Shown: positions 7,112-15,612 of the stretch, in pieces
How positions within the stretch are numbered: the first letter of the stretch is position 1
How the letters are laid out: every line of letters begins with the position of its first letter
From: Rhodococcus sp. PAMC28707
Lineage (GTDB): Bacteria > Actinomycetota > Actinomycetes > Mycobacteriales > Mycobacteriaceae
Direction: 5' to 3'
Length of the DNA: 64,000 bases
Assembly (NCBI RefSeq): GCF_004795915.1
Contig: NZ_CP039253.1
Coordinates: 3,162,001-3,226,000 of the forward strand
Made by a program: the position numbers and the translations under genes
Notes under the pieces: generated by a model
Database searches by the model: none
Told to the model about the DNA's origin: nothing
The model's input: only the letters and a program-made list of their open reading frames with translations

Positions 7112-8354
7112 GGCTGGTCTCGAGGAAATCCAGAACCTCGGTCCACATCCGACGCTGCGCCTTCGCGGTGCCTGCGGGCGTTCCACCGGACACAGTGTTG
7201 TAGTTACGGTCGACGGTCGTGGGCGTTGCGGGGGGACGCAGAACGTGACCGGCATTCGGCAGGATCAGCAACCTATCCGTATTGCGTTTGCGTCTGGCGA
7301 TCAACGCGCGCGCCATCCGGTCGGACGGGTACGCCGCGTCGTCATCGCCGGCGATCGCAAGCAGCGGAGCGTCGATCCTCTCGACGGGGATGGTCGCGTC
7401 GTATACGTCTTTGTCGTTTTTCAATCCGGCAGCGTATGCGGGTCGTAGCGACAGGGCTTTCGAGGTCGGTCCGGTCGAGAAGACCCTTCGGGCCGCCGTC
7501 TTGATCAGCTGCCCGATGAGCCGTTCGCTTCGAATAGGCATGTACGGCAACGGTTGACCGCCGACGGTCAGCGAAGACGTGCGGGGTGGAGGTCCACTGT
7601 TGGACCGGGCTTGGAGGACCACGTGGGAGGGCGCCATGGCGATGACGCCGCGGACCGGGAGGCTCGGAGTGCGGGCCAAAGCGGACAACGCCACCGATAC
7701 CCCGACCGAGCAGGAGTAGACCGCAATGCGATGTGAGTCGACGCGTTCGTGGCCGGCAAAAGCTGCCATTCCTGCGGCGATCGCTTCCACCGGAATCTCC
7801 TCGAACTGCTCGGGGAGGCCGGTGTCGTCCATATAGGACAGCACGGCTGCCACGTATCCATGTGAAGCGAGCAGTGCTGCGGTGGGCGCTGCCATTCTTG
7901 CGCCCGTGGTGCCGGGGAGAACGATGACCCCGGCGAGCACATGGTCGCCGGTATCGGGCAGGTAGATCCGCAGTCGCCACCCGACACCCGCGAGATCCTC
8001 GCGAACCAGGTCTCCGCCCCAGGTGCGACGCACTGTGGTGCTGGACGACCCCTCCACTGCGTGCACCGAGATTCGATAGTCGAGTCCGCCGTCCGATCCG
8101 GCGAAGGTGACGGGTACGACGCCTTCGTCGACGAAGAACATGTTCCACCACGGTCGATCGGGGTCGGTGATCAACAGCCGACCGTCGGCATCGATGTTGT
8201 AGTCCTGATGTGACACCCAGTGGTGGTTGTTCGCATCCACCGTCGCTATATCGAGATGGACCGGGAGGCCGGGTGCAACACCCAGAACACGGAAGGTGGT
8301 GGGGCCGTCGATAGGACCTTCGACTGGGTCGACCTGCAGGGACACGGCATCCAT
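7101..8354 (-). CDS. Acyl-CoA thioesterase / BAAT-like alpha/beta hydrolase
   Basis: A 417-residue protein with the two-part layout of type I acyl-CoA thioesterases and bile acid-CoA:amino acid acyltransferases: an N-terminal beta-sandwich (VDPVEGPIDGPTTFRVLGV, then WWNMFFVDEGVVPVTF) and a C-terminal alpha/beta hydrolase domain. The putative nucleophile elbow reads VYSCSVGVSVA, so the usual first glycine of GxSxG is a serine. The Asp/His part appears near GDDDAAYPSDRMA and LPNAGHVLRPP. No signal peptide is seen. Likely hydrolyses or transfers an acyl group from CoA; the substrate is unknown. Confidence 0.8.
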   Translation of the reverse strand: MDAVSLQVDPVEGPIDGPTTFRVLGVAPGLPVHLDIATVDANNHHWVSHQDYNIDADGRLLITDPDRPWWNMFFVDEGVVPVTFAGSDGGLDYRISVHAVEGSSSTTVRRTWGGDLVREDLAGVGWRLRIYLPDTGDHVLAGVIVLPGTTGARMAAPTAALLASHGYVAAVLSYMDDTGLPEQFEEIPVEAIAAGMAAFAGHERVDSHRIAVYSCSVGVSVALSALARTPSLPVRGVIAMAPSHVVLQARSNSGPPPRTSSLTVGGQPLPYMPIRSERLIGQLIKTAARRVFSTGPTSKALSLRPAYAAGLKNDKDVYDATIPVERIDAPLLAIAGDDDAAYPSDRMARALIARRKRNTDRLLILPNAGHVLRPPATPTTVDRNYNTVSGGTPAGTAKAQRRMWTEVLDFLETSLKQ

Positions 8355-8402
8355 AGTCCAAGTGTGCGCCGTGACCGCGTTCGGTGTCGGTCATATAACG
8401 CA

Positions 8403-8439
8403 AGTTTCCCCGGTCGGATGACTACCGGCCGGGGAAACT
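8403..8439 (-). terminator. Hairpin terminator after greA
   Basis: Two 15-nt arms (AGTTTCCCCGGTCGG at 8403-8417 and 8425-8439) pair with one mismatch around a 7-nt loop. It lies 21 nt beyond the greA stop, before the thioesterase gene. No U-tract follows, as is common in high-GC actinobacteria. Confidence 0.65.
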
Positions 8440-8460
8440 CGACTGAATCGAGACCAATGT

Positions 8461-8955
8461 CTACGAGTGGTAAGGCTCTGCGCTGACGAGCGTGACCTTC
8501 ATGATCTTGCCGTTCGGCAGCGTGTACTGGCGGGTGTCGCCGACTTTGGCGTTGATGAGTGAACCACCCAGCGGAGAGCTAGGGGAGTAGACCTCGAGCT
8601 TGGAGTCGGTGGAACCCTCTTCGCGGGTGGCGATGAGGAAAGTCTCGGCGTCGGACTCGTCACCGTCGTAGTAGACCTTCACCACGGACCCGGGGAGAGC
8701 TACACCGGACTGGGTGGGCGCCTCGCCGACCTTGGCGGAGTTCAACAGTTCCTGCAGCTGGCGAATACGGGCTTCCTGCTGACCCTGGTCCTCGCGTGCC
8801 GCGTGGTAGCCGCCGTTCTCTTTCAGATCGCCCTCTTCGCGTCGCTCGTTGATTTCGGCGGCGATGATCGGACGATTGGAAATGAGTTGGTCGAGTTCGC
8901 TCTTGAGCCTGTCGTGGGACTCCTGGGTAAGCCAGGTCACCTGGGTCTCGGTCAT
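8461..8955 (-). CDS. greA: Transcription elongation factor GreA
   Basis: A 164-residue secondary-channel factor that stimulates transcript cleavage by backtracked RNA polymerase. The N-terminal coiled coil carries the acidic tip ([20 protein letters not shown]); the C-terminal FKBP-like domain is [18 protein letters not shown]. The C-terminus [11 protein letters not shown] is the mycobacterial form. The ATG at 8955 ([11 protein letters not shown]) is preferred over the in-frame GTG at 8964 because AAGGGA precedes it at about 10 nt and because mycobacterial GreA starts MTDTQ. The 238-nt stretch upstream (8956-9193) holds no gene I can support. Confidence 0.97.
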   Translation of the reverse strand: MTETQVTWLTQESHDRLKSELDQLISNRPIIAAEINERREEGDLKENGGYHAAREDQGQQEARIRQLQELLNSAKVGEAPTQSGVALPGSVVKVYYDGDESDAETFLIATREEGSTDSKLEVYSPSSPLGGSLINAKVGDTRQYTLPNGKIMKVTLVSAEPYHS

Positions 8956-9193
8956 CTCGATCACTCCCTTGTAGTAGAAGTCGCGGTGGACTCCCCGTTT
9001 TATGCGGACGGCGCACGCGGCAACCCTGGGGATTGCAGTGTGCAGATTCCCAGGCGTTGTAGGCCCGTTTTTTGAGCCACTGGAGCGCAGCGTCAGCCGC
9101 GGGCCACAGTGCCGCCCTGGCCGTCAATGCAGCAATACACGGCTCCAAAGCGGAACCGTGTACCGGCCGATCTTACCACGAGCAGGCGCTAGG

Positions 9194-9616
9194 TCAGCCT
9201 GCACGCAAATAATCGGGGACTTTCAGGCTGCATCCGTAGATGTCGCCGACGGCGGGCGGTCGAGAAGTACGTATCTCAGACTTTACCTCGACTTCGCGTG
9301 CGTCCGAGCCGGGTACGAGTACCTCTCGACGTCCGGTTTCCGATCCGTCACGCGAACGCGCCCGCACGATACAGACCGCGTCGTCCTGCGGATCTGCGCG
9401 CGTGACGCTGAAACGAATGGAGACGGTGGAATCGTCGAGCAGGTCGAACGCGAGGGCTGTTCCCTCGATGTCTTTCACCGAAAACTTCACATACCCGATG
9501 TATGCGATCCCCAGGCCGGCGAGGAGAACCACGATAAGCAGCAGGTTCTTGGTGCGGCGGGAGACCGAACGTGACGTCGACGCGGGATATCGGCCTTCGG
9601 GGAGCGTGGAAGTCAT
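9194..9616 (-). CDS. DUF4307 single-pass membrane protein
   Basis: A 140-residue protein: a short cytoplasmic N-terminus rich in Ser/Arg, one membrane helix (NLLLIVVLLAGLGIAYIGYVKF), then an extracytoplasmic beta-rich domain with STVSIRFSVTRADPQDDAVC and one further cysteine (GCSLKVPDYL). It is the DUF4307 family, encoded between greA and mca in M. tuberculosis (Rv1081c, from memory). It is divergent from mca across 135 bp. Function unknown. Confidence 0.85.
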   Translation of the reverse strand: MTSTLPEGRYPASTSRSVSRRTKNLLLIVVLLAGLGIAYIGYVKFSVKDIEGTALAFDLLDDSTVSIRFSVTRADPQDDAVCIVRARSRDGSETGRREVLVPGSDAREVEVKSEIRTSRPPAVGDIYGCSLKVPDYLRAG

Positions 9617-9751
9617 GCATGCTTTCGTCGTGAAGGTCGGGGGAACTCGGTGTTCGCTGTGGATCTACGGCAGCCGGTGCGCGTTGTGTCAGCGCCAAGT
9701 GGAACTATATGTGTAGGGAAGAAGCAGGCGAAGCTGAGGTGAGGAAAGAAC

Positions 9752-10627
9752 GTGTCCGGACTACGGCTCATGGCGGTGCACGCCCATCCCGACGACGAAT
9801 CGAGCAAGGGCGCAGCTACGACCGCTCGGTATGCCGCCGAGAACAACGATGTCCTGGTCGTGACGTTGACCGGTGGTGAGCGAGGAGACATCCTCAATCC
9901 AGCGATGGACATCCCCGGTGTGAACGATCGCATCGAGGAAGTGCGACGGGAAGAGATGGCGGAGGCTGCCCGCATTCTCGGGGTACGCCAACACTGGCTC
10001 GGTTTCGTCGATTCGGGTTTGCCCGAGGGCGACCCGCTGCCCCCACTGCCCGAGGGGTGCTTTGCGCTGGTTCCCCTCGAAGAGTCCACCGAGGCCCTGG
10101 TCAGAGTTGTTCGCGAATTCAAACCGCACGTGATGACTACGTACGACGAAAAGGGCGGATACCCGCACCCGGACCACATCAGGTGTCACGAGGTATCGGT
10201 TGCGGCCTACGAAGCCGCAGGTGATCCCACGAAGTTCCCCGACGCCGGGGAACCGTGGACGCCACTCAAGCTCTATTACTCGCACGGTTTCCTCCGTAAA
10301 AGGATGCAACTGTTCAACGACTGGTTCGTCGATCGCGGCGAAGAGAGCCCTTTCGCCGACTGGTTGAAACGGTGGACTACGGATCGCGACGAAATCATGG
10401 AGAGAATCACCACGCAGGTCACTGCTGACGAATATTTCGAGCAACGCGACGACGCTTTGCGGGCGCATGCGACGCAGATCGATCCGAACGGGGTGTTCTT
10501 TGCCGTACCCGTCGATGTGCAGCGCAAACTCTGGCCCACCGAAGAGTTCGAACTGGCGCAGACGCGGGTCAAGACGTCGTTGCCCGAAACCGATCTGTTC
10601 GCCGGCATCGAAACGAAGGACGTCTGA
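9752..10627 (+). CDS. mca: Mycothiol S-conjugate amidase
   Basis: A 291-residue zinc amidase of the LmbE/PIG-L fold. It cleaves mycothiol S-conjugates of electrophiles to a mercapturic acid and GlcN-Ins, a detoxification route of actinobacteria. Metal ligands are H12 and D15 in AHPDDE and H142 in [10 protein letters not shown]. The GTG at 9752 has GAGGAAAG about 5 nt upstream. Full length and conserved ends suggest function. A small membrane protein gene abuts its stop codon (TGA then GTG) and is likely co-transcribed. Confidence 0.96.
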   Translation: MSGLRLMAVHAHPDDESSKGAATTARYAAENNDVLVVTLTGGERGDILNPAMDIPGVNDRIEEVRREEMAEAARILGVRQHWLGFVDSGLPEGDPLPPLPEGCFALVPLEESTEALVRVVREFKPHVMTTYDEKGGYPHPDHIRCHEVSVAAYEAAGDPTKFPDAGEPWTPLKLYYSHGFLRKRMQLFNDWFVDRGEESPFADWLKRWTTDRDEIMERITTQVTADEYFEQRDDALRAHATQIDPNGVFFAVPVDVQRKLWPTEEFELAQTRVKTSLPETDLFAGIETKDV

Positions 10628-10918
10628 GTGATCATCTCGCTATTGGCCCAGCAGCCGACCGGCCCGGAGTTCGGTAAATCCTCGCCCGTCGGGCTGGTGA
10701 TCATCGTTGCGCTTCTCGTCGGTACGGCTCTGCTGATCTGGTCGATGAACAAAAAGATCAAGAAGTTGCCCGCAACTTTCGAGAAGGAAGACCCGAGGCC
10801 CGATCAAGAACTCGACGAGGGGACCGATCGCGGCGCGCTGACGGTAAACCCGCTCGAGACGTCGACCGCGGACAAGTCTTCGACCACGGACAAGCGGGCC
10901 GACAAGGACGAGACTTAG
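10628..10918 (+). CDS. Small single-pass membrane protein downstream of mca
   Basis: A 96-residue protein with an N-terminal helix (GLVIIVALLVGTALLIWSM) followed by a Lys-rich patch (NKKIKKLPATF) and an acidic, Ser/Thr-rich, probably disordered tail. The GTG directly follows the mca stop, so expression is coupled. A protein of this type sits at the same place in M. tuberculosis (Rv1083, from memory). Function unknown; a membrane-associated accessory to mycothiol metabolism is only a positional guess. Confidence 0.8.
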   Translation: MIISLLAQQPTGPEFGKSSPVGLVIIVALLVGTALLIWSMNKKIKKLPATFEKEDPRPDQELDEGTDRGALTVNPLETSTADKSSTTDKRADKDET

Positions 10919-10920
10919 CC

Positions 10921-12930
10921 GTGCTCGGTGCCAACGCACTCGGAGTATCGACCAGCCCTTACTTGCTTCAGCACGCGGACAATCCGGTGCATTGGCAGCA
11001 GTGGTCGCCCGAGGCGTTGCATTCTGCAGTCGAACGCGATGTTCCGATCCTGCTCTCGATCGGTTATTCGGCCTGTCATTGGTGTCACGTGATGGCGCAC
11101 GAATCGTTCGAGGACGAGACGGTCGCGGCGCTGATGAACGCCAACTTCGTGTGCATCAAGGTCGATCGTGAGGAACGGCCCGACCTCGACGCCGTCTACA
11201 TGAACGCGACGGTGGCAATGACGGGTCAGGGCGGCTGGCCGATGACGTGCTTGCTGACACCCGACGCCGAACCGTTCTACTGCGGCACTTACTTCCCGCC
11301 CAGACCGCGCGGTGGTATGCCCTCGTTCGAGCAGTTGCTGACCGCGATATCGGACACCTGGAGTACGCGTCGGGAAGAAGTGTTCGACGCATCCGCTGCG
11401 ATCGTTGCTGCCCTCAGAAACAACTCCGGACAGATGCCGACATCGCAGCGTCCGATCGACTCCGACCTGATGGCAGACGCCGTGGCCTCGGTACTCGAGG
11501 ACGAAGACGTCGATCGTGGTGGCTTCGGCGGGGCACCCAAGTTTCCGCCGGGTGCACTGTTGGAGGGCCTACTGCGTCATTACGAGCGCACGGGCTCGGC
11601 CGCGGCACTCGAGACGGTCGAACGCACCGCGGCCGCAATGGCTCGCGGCGGAATCTATGACCAGCTCGGTGGCGGGTTCGCGCGCTACTCGGTCGACGCG
11701 GAATGGGTCGTGCCGCACTTCGAGAAAATGCTCTATGACAACGCGATTCTACTTCGGTTGTACGGGCACCTCGCCCGGGTGACGGGGGATCCGCTGGCCG
11801 TTCGCGTAGCCGAGGCGACCGCGGGCTTCCTGCTACGCGAACTGCGAACCGACAATGGGTGTTTCGCCTCCGCTCTCGATGCCGACACCGACGGTGTGGA
11901 GGGATCGACCTACGCGTGGACGCCGGAACAGCTCGTGGACGTTCTCGGATTCGAAGATGGTGTCTGGGCGGCAGGCCTGTTCGTCGTCGACAGCGCCGGG
12001 ACATTCGAAGCCGGCATGTCGGTTCTGCAGTTGCCCGAGGATCCTGACGATCTCGAGCGGTACCGGCGCGTGGCCGAACTGCTGCTTTCGGTTCGAGATC
12101 AACGCCCGCAGCCAGGCCGCGATGACAAGGTGGTCACCGCCTGGAACGGCCTGGCAATCACAGCACTCGCCGAAGTGGGTGCGGGACTGGGACGGCCGGA
12201 GTGGGTCGATGCCGCTGTCACCTGCGGTGAACAGATCTTCGCGACACACTTCGAGAACGGACGACTGCGACGCGCCTCACTCGGCACGCACGTCGGCGTC
12301 GCAACTGGCGTGCTCGAGGACTACTCCTGCCTCGCTGTCGGCTCGCTGGCGCTTCTCCAGGCCACCGGCGAGGAGATCTGGTCGATTCGGGCGCAGGCGA
12401 TTCTCGACGCTGCGATCGAACACTTCGCCGACCCGGATCATTCAGGCAGTTGGTTCGATACCGCCGATGACGCCGAAGTATTGGTGACGAGGCCGCGAGA
12501 CCCACTCGACAATGCAACCCCGTCGGGAGCATCGACGGTGACGGAGGCTCTTCTGACGGCAGAGGCGCTTGTGCCGCCCGAAATGTCGGCGCGATACGGA
12601 GAGCTCGCCTCGGCCGGGCTCGCCCGTGCGGCTCTGATTCTGGAGCGGGCACCACGATCGGGAGGGCACTGGCTCACCGTCGCCGAGGCGTCGGTGCGGG
12701 GACCACTGCAGGTGGCCGTGTCGAGCGTCGGGAAAAGTAGGCTGCTCGCCGTTGCTCGGGCGCACGCTCCCGGAGGTACGACGATCATGGCCGGAGCGGA
12801 GAACTCCAGCGCGCTGCTGACGGATCGACCCATGGTCGACGGTAACGAGGCGGCGTACGTGTGTCGCGGATTCGTGTGTGATCGCCCCGCCACTACCGAG
12901 GCCGAGCTCATCGCAGCATTGCAGCGCTGA
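10921..12930 (+). CDS. Thioredoxin-domain protein of the YyaL/DUF255 family
   Basis: A 669-residue protein. Residues 1-160 are the DUF255 thioredoxin-like domain with the CHWC motif at C52-C55 (YSACHWCHVMAHESFED) and the conserved GGWPMTCLLTPD. The rest is an alpha/alpha-toroid resembling six-hairpin glycosidases or epimerases (GGIYDQLGGGFARYSVD, HFEKMLYDNA, DDKVVTAWNGLAI). The GTG at 10921 lies 2 nt after the previous stop, so mca, the small gene and this one form an operon. Biochemical activity is unproven; both a redox and a sugar-active role have been suggested for the family. Confidence 0.9.
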   Translation: MLGANALGVSTSPYLLQHADNPVHWQQWSPEALHSAVERDVPILLSIGYSACHWCHVMAHESFEDETVAALMNANFVCIKVDREERPDLDAVYMNATVAMTGQGGWPMTCLLTPDAEPFYCGTYFPPRPRGGMPSFEQLLTAISDTWSTRREEVFDASAAIVAALRNNSGQMPTSQRPIDSDLMADAVASVLEDEDVDRGGFGGAPKFPPGALLEGLLRHYERTGSAAALETVERTAAAMARGGIYDQLGGGFARYSVDAEWVVPHFEKMLYDNAILLRLYGHLARVTGDPLAVRVAEATAGFLLRELRTDNGCFASALDADTDGVEGSTYAWTPEQLVDVLGFEDGVWAAGLFVVDSAGTFEAGMSVLQLPEDPDDLERYRRVAELLLSVRDQRPQPGRDDKVVTAWNGLAITALAEVGAGLGRPEWVDAAVTCGEQIFATHFENGRLRRASLGTHVGVATGVLEDYSCLAVGSLALLQATGEEIWSIRAQAILDAAIEHFADPDHSGSWFDTADDAEVLVTRPRDPLDNATPSGASTVTEALLTAEALVPPEMSARYGELASAGLARAALILERAPRSGGHWLTVAEASVRGPLQVAVSSVGKSRLLAVARAHAPGGTTIMAGAENSSALLTDRPMVDGNEAAYVCRGFVCDRPATTEAELIAALQR

Positions 12931-12936
12931 CCCTGG

Positions 12937-13602
12937 CTAGAACAGCACCAACCACACGGCGACGAGGTGGCAGATCGCGGCAAGCACAGTGGCCGCGTGG
13001 AAGAACTCGTGATGCCCGAACGTAGTGGGCCAAGGATTTGGCCACTTCGTCGCATACAGGATGGCTCCGATGCTGTACAGGATACCGCCGACAAGCAAAA
13101 GAATGAACGGTGCGAAGCCCACTTGCTCGATCAGCGTCGGTGCGACCGGCACGATGGCCCAGCCGAGAATCAGGTACAGCGGTACGCCCACCCAGACGGG
13201 TGCGAGAGGCCACAGCATCTTGAGTGCGACGCCGCTGAGTGCACCGATCCAGACGACGATCAGCAGGGTTCTGCCGGTTGCTGCCGGGAGTCCGAGTACC
13301 GCGAACGGCGTGTAGCTGCCGGCGATGAACAGAAAGATCATCGAGTGATCGGCACGCTTCATCCACGTGCGAGTGGCAGGAGTCTTCCAGTGAATTCGGT
13401 GGTAAGTAGCGCTCACTCCGAAGACACCGCAGACGGTGCTCGCGTAGACCGCCGTCGCGATTCCGGCACTGACGGAGACCAAGCTGAAGGCCAACGTCAC
13501 GAGGACGATGCCTGCCACGACGGAGACCGCGAAAGCGTAGAGATGAATCCACCCGCGCATCCGAGGTTTCGCGGGTAGTTGGTCGATCCCGAACATCGTC
13601 AT
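12937..13602 (-). CDS. trhA: PAQR-family membrane protein, hemolysin III / TrhA
   Basis: A 221-residue protein with seven membrane helices. The PAQR metal-site residues are present: the HRIHWK segment, D/H in RADHSMIFLFIAGSYTP, and the terminal HHEFFHAATVLAAICH. Bacterial members act in membrane-energy or fluidity homeostasis rather than as toxins. It converges on the YyaL gene with a 6-bp gap. A perfect dyad lies 21 nt upstream of the ATG and may be its operator. Confidence 0.92.
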   Translation of the reverse strand: MTMFGIDQLPAKPRMRGWIHLYAFAVSVVAGIVLVTLAFSLVSVSAGIATAVYASTVCGVFGVSATYHRIHWKTPATRTWMKRADHSMIFLFIAGSYTPFAVLGLPAATGRTLLIVVWIGALSGVALKMLWPLAPVWVGVPLYLILGWAIVPVAPTLIEQVGFAPFILLLVGGILYSIGAILYATKWPNPWPTTFGHHEFFHAATVLAAICHLVAVWLVLF

Positions 13603-13622
13603 GCGATCACTTCCTCTCGACT

Positions 13623-13648
13623 CCGAACCTACGCAACCGTAGGTTCGG
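13623..13648. promoter_or_regulatory. Perfect dyad upstream of trhA (TetR-type operator candidate)
   Basis: CCGAACCTACG (13623-13633) and its exact complement CGTAGGTTCGG (13638-13648) are separated by CAAC. It lies 21-46 bp before trhA and about 80 bp before the isoprenyl transferase. Arm length and spacing fit a TetR-family operator, though an RNA hairpin is possible. A second short symmetry (TACTC/GAGTA) follows at about 13652-13670. Confidence 0.45.
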
Positions 13649-13728
13649 TCCGTACTCTACCGGCGAGTAGCTTCGTTGCGTCGGCGTAAGGTTGTGCTCC
13701 GTGGTGATCCGACTGTGGTGATGTCTCG

Positions 13729-14511
13729 GTGAAAATTCTCCCGACGAACGTACGTAACGTGCTGTACAACGTGTACGAGCGGCGCTTGCTCATGCAGCTC
13801 GACGGCATGCGCCATCCGCGTCACGTTGCAGTGATGTGTGATGGAAATCGCCGATGGGCACGTGAGAACGGCTTCACCGACGTCGCGCACGGTCATCGCA
13901 TGGGTGCACTGAAGATCGCTGAGATGCTCGGTTGGTGCGACGCCGCGGGAATCGAGATGGCCACCATCTATCTACTCTCCACCGAAAATCTGTCCCGCGA
14001 CCCCGACGAGCTCGATTCACTGCTCGAGATCATCACCGACGTCGTCGAGGAGATCTGCGGACCCGAGCAGAACTGGGGTGTCAAGATCGTCGGCACCCTC
14101 GAGCTACTTCCACCGTCGACGGCGCGCAGGCTCGAAGAGGCCGCCGCTCGTACCGCGGGGCGAAGCGGAACGCATGTCAACGTCGCAGTGGGCTACGGCG
14201 GTCGTCAGGAAATCGCCGACGCAGTCCAGTTATTGGTAAGAGAGAAGATCGCCGAGGGACTCACCGGAGACGACTTGGTGAAATCCATCGACGTCGACGG
14301 CATCGATACTCACCTCTACACCTCCGGTCAGCCAGATCCAGATCTGGTGATTCGCACTTCGGGTGAACAACGGCTCTCCGGATTTCTGCTGTGGCAGAGC
14401 GCGTACTCGGAAATCTGGTTCACCGAGGCGTACTGGCCCGAATTCCGCCGAGTCGACTTCCTTCGAGCGCTGCGTGATTATGCAGCCAGGCATCGTCGAT
14501 TCGGAATCTGA
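13729..14511 (+). CDS. Short-chain Z-isoprenyl diphosphate synthase (UppS family)
   Basis: A 260-residue cis-prenyltransferase. The catalytic aspartate D38 lies in VAVMCDGNRRWAR; other family blocks are STENLSRDP, VAVGYGGRQEI and the C-terminal PDPDLVIRTSGEQRLSGFLLWQ. It condenses IPP onto an allylic diphosphate to build decaprenyl-phosphate precursors for cell-wall arabinogalactan and PIMs. Its place next to trhA matches the M. tuberculosis Z-farnesyl diphosphate synthase (Rv1086, from memory), so a short-chain product is likely but not provable from sequence. Starts at GTG 13729. Confidence 0.92.
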   Translation: MKILPTNVRNVLYNVYERRLLMQLDGMRHPRHVAVMCDGNRRWARENGFTDVAHGHRMGALKIAEMLGWCDAAGIEMATIYLLSTENLSRDPDELDSLLEIITDVVEEICGPEQNWGVKIVGTLELLPPSTARRLEEAAARTAGRSGTHVNVAVGYGGRQEIADAVQLLVREKIAEGLTGDDLVKSIDVDGIDTHLYTSGQPDPDLVIRTSGEQRLSGFLLWQSAYSEIWFTEAYWPEFRRVDFLRALRDYAARHRRFGI

Positions 14512-14519
14512 AGACCGAT

Positions 14520-15443
14520 CTACAATTTGCGTAATCGGAGCCTGTTGATGGCGTGATCGCTGTCCTTGCGCAGCACCATCGTGGCCCGAGGACGCGTCGG
14601 CAGAATGTTCTCGACGAGGTTCGGCAGATTGATCGAGTGCCAGAGATCTTCGGCGGCCATACGTGCGTGCTCGTCGGGCAGATTCGCGTAGTGATGAAAG
14701 TGCGCGTCGGGATCGGCGAACGACGTCTTACGCAGCGCGAGAAAGCGCTTCACGTACCAGCGTTCGATGTCCTCGATTCTGGCGTCGACGTAGATCGAGA
14801 AGTCGAACAGATCCGAGACCATCAAACGTGACCCGGTCTGCAGCACGTTGAGGCCTTCGACGATGAGAATGTCCGGCTGACGAACCATGTGGAACTGGCC
14901 CTTCAGAATGTCGTAGGATACGTGCGAATAGACCGGTGCGGCAACCTCTTCGGCTCCCGACTTCACCTCGGTGACGAAGCGGAGCAGCTTGCGCCGATCG
15001 TAGCTCTCGGGAAATCCCTTACGGTGCAGGATCCCGCGACGCATCAACTCTGTCGTCGAATACAGGAAACCGTCGGTGGTGACCAGATCGACGCGCGGAT
15101 GGTGGTCCCACCGCGCGAGGAGTGCTTGCAGAACTCGGGCTGTCGTCGACTTTCCGACCGCGACACTGCCGGCGACTCCGATGACGAAGGGCACCTGACG
15201 ATCCGGGTGCTTCTCTCCGAGAAATGTTGCAGTGGCCGCGAACAGCCGTTGCCGTGCAGCGACCTGGAGGTGAATGAGTCGGGCCAGAGGGAGATACACC
15301 TCGGCGACTTCTTCGAGATCGATCTGCTCACCCAAGCCGCGGAGGCCGACGAGTTCTTCCTCGGTGAGCACCAGTGGCGTCGACTGCCGAAGAGTGCGCC
15401 ACTGGGCGCGATCGAATTCGACGTAGGGGCTGGGTTCGCTCAT
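14520..15443 (-). CDS. coaA: Type I pantothenate kinase
   Basis: About 307 residues. Phosphorylates pantothenate at the first, regulated step of CoA synthesis. The P-loop is [33 protein letters not shown] and the C-terminus [16 protein letters not shown] match mycobacterial CoaA closely. I chose the ATG at 15443 ([15 protein letters not shown]) by comparison with the M. tuberculosis start; a longer frame exists upstream but runs through a hairpin. That hairpin (15457-15504) includes the only plausible Shine-Dalgarno, GAGG, so translation may be controlled by RNA structure. Convergent with the isoprenyl transferase, 8 bp apart. Confidence 0.96.
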   Translation of the reverse strand: MSEPSPYVEFDRAQWRTLRQSTPLVLTEEELVGLRGLGEQIDLEEVAEVYLPLARLIHLQVAARQRLFAATATFLGEKHPDRQVPFVIGVAGSVAVGKSTTARVLQALLARWDHHPRVDLVTTDGFLYSTTELMRRGILHRKGFPESYDRRKLLRFVTEVKSGAEEVAAPVYSHVSYDILKGQFHMVRQPDILIVEGLNVLQTGSRLMVSDLFDFSIYVDARIEDIERWYVKRFLALRKTSFADPDAHFHHYANLPDEHARMAAEDLWHSINLPNLVENILPTRPRATMVLRKDSDHAINRLRLRKL

Positions 15444-15456
15444 TCGGAGGTACACA

Positions 15457-15504
15457 CCTCGTGTGCCTGGTGCGTACCTGGAAGTACGCACCAGGCGCAC
15501 GAGG
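15457..15504 (-). promoter_or_regulatory. 21-bp leader hairpin burying the coaA Shine-Dalgarno
   Basis: Arms at 15457-15477 and 15484-15504 are 21 nt each with a single mismatch (a G.U pair in RNA) and a 6-nt loop. On the coaA mRNA the 3' arm ends in GAGG, 13 nt before the ATG, paired with CCTC at the foot of the 5' arm. The closed stem would mask the ribosome binding site. No known riboswitch consensus was recognised. Confidence 0.5.
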
Positions 15505-15598
15505 GACACTGAAGTCGCATGGCTTCAGATTGTGCTTGGTGCCACTGATACTCACACGGGCGGGGTAGTTCACTGTTCGTTCATCTCGCTGCGGCCAC

Positions 15599-15604
15599 TA
15601 TCGT
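15599..15604 (+). promoter_or_regulatory. -10 box of the DUF885 gene (leaderless)
   Basis: TATCGT lies 8 nt before the ATG at 15613, and no Shine-Dalgarno is seen between them. Confidence 0.35.
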
Positions 15605-15612
15605 CGGATCTT

